Assembly: GCA_026393865.1 (NCBI GenBank)
Contig: JAPKZI010000072.1
Coordinates: forward strand, 1-33,882
Source of the DNA: Candidatus Aminicenantota bacterium
Lineage (GTDB): Bacteria; Acidobacteriota; Aminicenantia; Aminicenantales; UBA4085
Reading direction: 5' to 3'
DNA length: 33,882 nt
A program made the translations under genes and the position numbers. Below are positions 29,299-33,882 of this stretch, in pieces (the stretch's first letter is position 1; each line of letters opens with the position of its first letter). The notes beneath the pieces were generated by a model. That model did not search any database. It saw only the letters and a list, made by a program, of their open reading frames with translations, and had not been told where the DNA came from.

Positions 29299-30447
29299 TC
29301 ATTCCAAATTCCAGGTCACGGCGTAGCGCTTGATGGTCTGGTAGCCGTCTTCGTCCTCGTCAACGGAATACATCTTTCCTTTCCGTATCATTGCCCTTTC
29401 TTTCAAGTTTAAAACAGCCAGGTATCGTCCCTCTTTATCGAAAAGGTCGTAGAAAACGCATTGCCCGTTTGCATCCTTCCTCCAAGTTTGGACATAGATT
29501 CGCCCTTCTTCGTCGACCAATAAGTTTCTAAACGCTGAATGAAAATTCGAAAAAGCCGGCGTGATGCCCGCCGGAAGGTCCTTCTTGGCCTCCTCGATTT
29601 CCGCGTCCGAGACTTTGATCGGATTGTATTCCTTTTGGATCTTCCGGACGAGTTTGTTTTGGGCACCGAAGACGAGAATTTCGTAGGTTTTCGGATAGCC
29701 GTAGATAATATTGTCCTGATCGTCGATCGTCCAACGGGCAATGGGGAGGAATGGGTCAAAGGCGGTCACTTTTGGGGCGGGCGTCCTCGCCAGTTCGGCG
29801 ATGAGATTCATCTTGGCGTCGAATTTCTTGAGGGCGTAGGATGGATCCGGCGGGGTGACGATCCCCTCGGTCAGAACGAGATTTCCCATTGAATCTACCC
29901 GGCCTGCCAATCCCCAAATCGTGCTCGTCGAAACATGGCGGAGGAAATTCCCGTCCAGCCCAAAAAAAGATACGCGCCGCGAGGACTGAAGGACGCAGAG
30001 CTCGTTTTTCGTTCGATTGATGGAGAGCTGGGAAGGAAGATACAGCTCTCCAGGGCCCTGGCCTTGCCGGCCGATGGTGCGAAGGAATCGGCCCAAGGCG
30101 TCGAAGACCTTGATATCCGCAGATTTGGAGTCAAGAACGTAAATCCGGCCCTCATCATCGACGATGATTTGGCGGACATCGGAGATCATGTACCGGTCAT
30201 TGGCGCCGGTCGTCGGGATCGTCAAATCTTCCTTCAGCGAAAACGCCGCGCCCTTGAACATCGGCTCCTTGGGATTGTGGACGACGGTCACGCCGCCCTC
30301 TTTCGTGATCGTCCCTTTCCATTGGGGGAAGCTCTGGGCAGGGACCAGTCCAGGAATGGAAAAAAACGAGAGGGCCAGCATCGACGCGCAACCGGTCCAT
30401 CGAATAATTCTTAGAAACAAGTGATGTGTCCCCGTATTTTTATTCAT
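29299..30447 (-). CDS. Secreted 6-bladed beta-propeller (NHL-like) protein 1
   Basis: The 382-residue protein has an N-terminal signal segment (about 15-38, ASMLALSFFSIPGLVPAQS) and a beta-propeller built of strand repeats such as IIVDDEGRIYVLDSKSADIK, VFDALGRFLRTIGRQGQGPGE and LLVDEEGRIYVQTW. The GRQGQGPGE loop is typical of the '6-bladed beta-propeller' family abundant in Bacteroidota and Aminicenantes-like genomes. The ligand is unknown; a cell-surface binding role is likely. GGAGG is 9 nt upstream of the ATG at 30447. The ATG overlaps the stop of the small lipoprotein-like ORF (ATGA), which implies coupling. Confidence 0.82.
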   Translation of the reverse strand: MNKNTGTHHLFLRIIRWTGCASMLALSFFSIPGLVPAQSFPQWKGTITKEGGVTVVHNPKEPMFKGAAFSLKEDLTIPTTGANDRYMISDVRQIIVDDEGRIYVLDSKSADIKVFDALGRFLRTIGRQGQGPGELYLPSQLSINRTKNELCVLQSSRRVSFFGLDGNFLRHVSTSTIWGLAGRVDSMGNLVLTEGIVTPPDPSYALKKFDAKMNLIAELARTPAPKVTAFDPFLPIARWTIDDQDNIIYGYPKTYEILVFGAQNKLVRKIQKEYNPIKVSDAEIEEAKKDLPAGITPAFSNFHSAFRNLLVDEEGRIYVQTWRKDANGQCVFYDLFDKEGRYLAVLNLKERAMIRKGKMYSVDEDEDGYQTIKRYAVTWNLE

Positions 30448-30662
30448 TTAATGGGTCCTCCGGCATTCTCCCTTCCCGCTGAAAATGAGGATGAACTCCA
30501 GTTTGGTAAATGTCCGGTCGACTTTTCCGGATGGATTTTTTTATCCGCGTACCTCGGCCGAGAGCCGCTTACCCGGACGACTTCACTCTTCGATCTGCAT
30601 GACACGAGCACGACGCCGATAACGACGACACCAAAAACGATAAGCTTCGTTTTTTTAACCAT
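30444..30662 (-). CDS. Small lipoprotein-like ORF (72 aa)
   Basis: An ATG at 30662 with GGAG 10 nt upstream opens a 72-residue frame: basic start MVKKTK, hydrophobic stretch LIVFGVVVIGVVLVSC ending in a plausible lipobox (L-V-S-C), then a short polar tail. The TGA overlaps the ATG of propeller protein 1. It looks like the front end of a lipoprotein of the propeller type cut short after about 35 residues, or a small genuine lipoprotein. It begins 62 bp after the stop of propeller protein 2, in the same orientation. Confidence 0.45.
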   Translation of the reverse strand: MVKKTKLIVFGVVVIGVVLVSCRSKSEVVRVSGSRPRYADKKIHPEKSTGHLPNWSSSSFSAGRENAGGPIK

Positions 30663-30723
30663 GACCAAAAATCTCCGGCTGAGCTTGAGGGCGGTCTCGG
30701 CCATCGCCAGCGCGCTGCTTGGG

Positions 30724-31848
30724 TTAAATTCTATACTTGACGATGGAAAAGTTCCAATCCGTGTCATGCTCGATGGCATAAAGAAAATCACCCCGGATCA
30801 AGACCGGATAATACCTCTGAGAAATGTTGTCCCCCGTCCTGATGTTCAAAAGCGGCAGCCAGAAATTATCCGCGTATTTTCCATCGGAGTCGAAGACGTC
30901 GACCAAGACGCCCTTGAGGGGATCATAAGTGGAGGTGAGGGCCCAGATATGATCTTTGTGGACGAGGAGCCTGTAGACATCATTGTCATATTCGGGCATT
31001 TTCCGGGTATCCCTCGGGTCTTGCTTCTTATATTTCGCCCGCCGATAGGATCGGCGAAATATTCCGGTGACCTCCGCCTTCTTAAAATCAATCCGTTTGA
31101 TGAGATACTCCGGGGTATGAACCATATAAAGATATTCTTGGTTATCGCTGTAAAAACTCAGGCGCGTAATATCGGAATAGCTGGAGGCCGTTCTCCCTCC
31201 GCCGAATTCCCGAATCTGAAGATATTGTTGAGTCGTGAATGAACAGGACGAGGGATTGAACGTCCCGTCGTCGTTCACAAGAAATAGGCTATGGTCGCTT
31301 TCAATAAAGCCGACGGCCTGAGCGGGATTTTTTCGCTTGTGATCAAGCATGAAATATTTTTGGCCGCAAAAAGCCAATAGCCTATAAAATATCTTATTGG
31401 CGAATTTTAGCTCCCTGATGAGTTTTCCTTCGAAGTCGGTTTTGATGAGTTTGTTGGACGGAGCGCTAAAAAAGAGTACGTTATTGTCGTTGACGAGGAA
31501 ATCCGTGATCTCGGTCGTAATTTCGCCGGGCCCCTGGCCCGTCTTCACCAGGTTTTTCTTAAAGCGGCCGTCCGAAGAGAATTCATAAAGGGCGAGGCCG
31601 TCTTGGACGAAGATGGATCCATCAAGCCCGACGTCCAGTCCCCAAGGCAATTTGAAGTAAAATCCTTTTCCCTCGTCCTTGATTCGCAAAACCTCCTGTA
31701 TCGGGATTGTCCGTCCCGCGTTTTTCGAAGCCGGCCGATCAGAATTTTCGATGATTTCTTGGGTAAAAACGGAAGGACTCAATGAATCCGATAATAAGAG
31801 GGCCAAAAACAGAGCCGCCAGACGGCTCCTCTTCTCGTTTCTTTTCAT
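30724..31848 (-). CDS. Secreted 6-bladed beta-propeller (NHL-like) protein 2
   Basis: The 374-residue protein starts with a signal peptide (LAALFLALLLSDSLSPSVF) and has the same layout as the neighbouring propeller: WGLDVGLDGSIFVQDGLAL, then YEFSSDGRFKKNLVKTGQGP with the GQGPGE loop, and blade strands such as LFLVNDDGTFNPSS and LVDVFDSDGKYADNFWLP. Overall identity to propeller 1 looks low, so this is an old duplication or separate acquisition. AGAGGTGAGGA precedes the ATG at 31848. It is first in the minus-strand group with the small lipoprotein-like ORF and propeller 1. Confidence 0.82.
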   Translation of the reverse strand: MKRNEKRSRLAALFLALLLSDSLSPSVFTQEIIENSDRPASKNAGRTIPIQEVLRIKDEGKGFYFKLPWGLDVGLDGSIFVQDGLALYEFSSDGRFKKNLVKTGQGPGEITTEITDFLVNDNNVLFFSAPSNKLIKTDFEGKLIRELKFANKIFYRLLAFCGQKYFMLDHKRKNPAQAVGFIESDHSLFLVNDDGTFNPSSCSFTTQQYLQIREFGGGRTASSYSDITRLSFYSDNQEYLYMVHTPEYLIKRIDFKKAEVTGIFRRSYRRAKYKKQDPRDTRKMPEYDNDVYRLLVHKDHIWALTSTYDPLKGVLVDVFDSDGKYADNFWLPLLNIRTGDNISQRYYPVLIRGDFLYAIEHDTDWNFSIVKYRI

Positions 31849-31949
31849 TCCTCACCTCTCTCGTTGTCCCTAACTATGATACGCCTAAAGCCGCGAGAAT
31901 ATTTAGCCGCGGGCCGATCCCGCCCTGCTCCTCGAAATAGCGGTCTTTC

Positions 31950-31958
31950 TGATATAAT
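31950..31958 (+). promoter_or_regulatory. Extended -10 promoter for the tricorn-like gene
   Basis: TGA-TATAAT (TG at 31950-31951, TATAAT 31953-31958) forms an extended -10 element with no good -35. The start would be near 31965, about 22 nt before the ATG at 31987. Confidence 0.45.
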
Positions 31959-31986
31959 AGAATATTCTATTTTCCTGGAGGGCTCC

Positions 31987-33882
31987 ATGAAAGATTTCGG
32001 AATCCGCATCGGCAAATCCCTGGCATCGCTGTTCATCCTGGTTCTGAGCGCCATCCCCCTGCAGGCCCAGGACAAGCCTCTGTGGCTGCGCTATCCGGCC
32101 ATTTCGCCGGATGGACAGGCCATCCTATTCTGTTGCAAAGGCGATATTTACAAAGTCCCCGCCGCGGGCGGGCAGGCCTATCCGCTGACCATCAGCGAGG
32201 CCTACGAATACGCCCCCGTCTGGAGCCACGACGGGAAGTCCATCGCCTTCGCTTCCGACCGGTTCGGCAATTTCGACGTTTATGTCATGCCGGCCTCCGG
32301 CGGCGAGGCCAAACGCTTGACCTACCATTCCGCGTCGGACGTCCCCAGCGGATTCACGGCCGACGATAAAAACATCCTCTTCACCTCGGCCCGGCAAGAT
32401 TCGGCCTCCAACGTCCAGTTCCCGATGTCCGTATTCCCCGAGCTCTATCGGGTCCCCGTGACCGGAGGAGAAGCGGCGCTCGTCCTGACCCAGCCGGCGA
32501 TTTCCGCGACCGTCAATCCGGCCGGCGACAAGATCATCTACCACGACCAGAAAGGATATGAGAGCGACTGGCGCAAGCACCATACGTCGTCCGTGACCCG
32601 GGACATTTGGGTCTATGACTTGAAAACGAAGAAAAATATCCAGTTGACGACCTTCAAGGGCGAGGACCGCAATCCCGTGTTCGACGGCAACGGCGACGAT
32701 TATTACTATCTGAGCGAACAAAGCGGCTCGTTCAATGTCTATAAAAGTTCCCTCAGCAAACCGGCCGTTTCAACCCCCCTGACCAGTTTCACCAAGAATC
32801 CCGTCCGTTTTTTGACCCGCTCGATCGCGGGCGTCTTCTGCTTCGGTTACGACGGCGAGATCTACACCAAGTCCGGGACGGCGGCGCCGAAAAGAATCGA
32901 CGTCCGCATCGCCGAGGACGGCCGCCAGGTTCTGGAGCGGACCATGCCCATCGGCAGCGGCATCACCGAGATGCGGCTGTCGCCCAACGGCAAGGAGATC
33001 GCCTACGTCTTCCGCGGCGAGATCTTCGTCGGCAGCGTCGAGGGCGGCGTCACCAAACGCATCACCAACACGCCCTGGCAGGAGCGCAGCGTGAGCTTCA
33101 GCCCCGACGGCCGGACGCTCGTCTACGCCGCCGAGCAGAACAACAACTGGAACGTCTATACGACGTCGATCATGCGCAAGGAAGAGCCCTACTTCTACGC
33201 CGCGACGGTCCTGAAAGAGGACCCGATCGTAGCCACCGCGGCCGAGGAATTCCAGCCCGAATTCTCGCCTGACGGCAAGGAAATCGCCTACCTGGAAAAC
33301 CGGGTCGTCCTGAAGGCCATCAACCTGGCCTCCAAGCAAAGCCGAATGATCCTGCCGGCGGAATGCAATTATTCCTATGCCGACGGCGACCAGAACTTCC
33401 GCTGGAGCCCGGACGGGAAATGGTTTCTGGTCCAGTTCGGATTCGTCCGGCTATTCTCTCCCCAGGTCGGATTGATTTCGAGCGACGGGAAAGGCAAGGT
33501 CATCAACCTGACCAAGAGCGGCTTCGACAACGTCGCGGCCCGCTGGGGCATGGACGGCACGATGATGTATTGGGGCTGCACGAGGGAAGGCGCCACAAAC
33601 ATCGATGGATCTCCCGTGACCTACGATGTGTATGGCATGTTTTTCACTCGAGACGCCTATGACCGGTTCCGGCTGTCCAAGACGGATTTCGCCCTGTTGA
33701 AGGAGCAGGAAGAAAAGGCGAAAGAAGATAAGGCCAAGGAGGACAAGGACAAGCCCAAAGACCCCAAAGCCAAGGACACGGAGGCCAAGAAGGAAGAGCC
33801 GAAAAAAGACATCGTCATCGAGATCGACGGCCTGGACCAGCGCAAAGCCCGGTTGACCATCCATTCCGCCGACATCGCCGAC
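31987..33882 (+). CDS. Tricorn-like S41-family protease, N-terminal propeller half (runs off the window)
   Basis: The first 632 residues are present. A signal peptide (residues 1-28, ending PLQAQ) is followed by WD40/TolB-type propeller repeats: YPAISPDGQAILFCCKGDIY, VWSHDGKSIAFASDRFGNFD, MRLSPNGKEIAYVFRGEIF, SFSPDGRTLVYAAEQNNNWN and WSPDGKWFLVQFG. A Lys/Glu/Asp-rich linker (about 570-605) leads to DIVIEIDGLDQRKARLTI, as in tricorn-type peptidases that carry PDZ and S41 serine protease domains further on. The catalytic part lies beyond position 33882. The likely role is periplasmic peptide degradation. CTGGAGG precedes the ATG. Confidence 0.85.
   Translation, partial: MKDFGIRIGKSLASLFILVLSAIPLQAQDKPLWLRYPAISPDGQAILFCCKGDIYKVPAAGGQAYPLTISEAYEYAPVWSHDGKSIAFASDRFGNFDVYVMPASGGEAKRLTYHSASDVPSGFTADDKNILFTSARQDSASNVQFPMSVFPELYRVPVTGGEAALVLTQPAISATVNPAGDKIIYHDQKGYESDWRKHHTSSVTRDIWVYDLKTKKNIQLTTFKGEDRNPVFDGNGDDYYYLSEQSGSFNVYKSSLSKPAVSTPLTSFTKNPVRFLTRSIAGVFCFGYDGEIYTKSGTAAPKRIDVRIAEDGRQVLERTMPIGSGITEMRLSPNGKEIAYVFRGEIFVGSVEGGVTKRITNTPWQERSVSFSPDGRTLVYAAEQNNNWNVYTTSIMRKEEPYFYAATVLKEDPIVATAAEEFQPEFSPDGKEIAYLENRVVLKAINLASKQSRMILPAECNYSYADGDQNFRWSPDGKWFLVQFGFVRLFSPQVGLISSDGKGKVINLTKSGFDNVAARWGMDGTMMYWGCTREGATNIDGSPVTYDVYGMFFTRDAYDRFRLSKTDFALLKEQEEKAKEDKAKEDKDKPKDPKAKDTEAKKEEPKKDIVIEIDGLDQRKARLTIHSADIAD

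Noticed and set aside
1-33882. CRISPR arrays, tRNA and rRNA genes
   Set aside because: No regularly spaced short direct repeats and no tRNA- or rRNA-like sequences were noticed on either strand by eye; a tRNAscan-SE or Infernal run would settle this.

Overview
This window is bacterial chromosomal DNA of fairly high G+C. Genes are tightly packed and ATG, GTG and TTG starts are all used. The gene content (TonB receptor with a carboxypeptidase-regulatory-like domain, class C serine hydrolase, NHL/6-bladed propeller secreted proteins, tricorn-type protease, [FeFe]-hydrogenase-like sensor kinase, NfnAB fusion) resembles anaerobic Acidobacteriota-related lineages such as Candidatus Aminicenantes. 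That assignment is inference from gene content only; no rRNA or tRNA gene was recognised.

Layout. 1-6464: a TonB-dependent outer-membrane receptor (+) faces a serine hydrolase and an ExuT-like MFS sugar-acid transporter (-), followed by a small SAM methyltransferase (-). 6465-8720: a cysteate-synthase-like PLP enzyme and a standalone sigma-70 region-4 protein (both -) lie between two direct copies of a 104-bp three-hairpin repeat. 8724-14043: a two-gene glucan operon (-) holds alpha-glucan phosphorylase and a 1184-residue GH13 protein. 14044-14278: a divergent control region holds a perfect 55-bp palindrome and a good sigma-70 promoter.

14279-21279 (+) is the most striking block: a redox two-component cluster. 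It encodes a response regulator with a Cys-containing N-terminal domain, a ferredoxin/[FeFe]-hydrogenase-like/4Fe-4S/histidine-kinase fusion, a second response regulator, a 21-codon REC-like remnant coupled at both ends, a REC-PAS-histidine kinase, and a single-chain NfnA-NfnB ferredoxin:NADP oxidoreductase. A plausible reading is that ferredoxin, H2 or redox state is sensed and coupled to NAD(P)H/ferredoxin balance. 21316-23003: a helical hypothetical protein and a CcbP-like calcium-binding protein overlap by ATGA.

23004-25341 and 28079-29268 are two stretches of gene debris: a truncated DUF433 gene, an intact small nucleotidyltransferase, three IS91-type transposase fragments, a xylulokinase C-terminal fragment, a frameshifted uroporphyrinogen-decarboxylase-family fragment and a CCG-type Fe-S fragment. 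Between them lie a CBS-pair protein (24328-24765) and a 916-residue secreted protein with a cysteine-less thioredoxin-like domain (25342-28092). 29299-31848 (-) holds two secreted 6-bladed beta-propeller proteins with a small lipoprotein-like ORF between them. From 31987 to the window end is the N-terminal half of a tricorn-like protease.

All family names come from reading motifs by eye; no database search was run.
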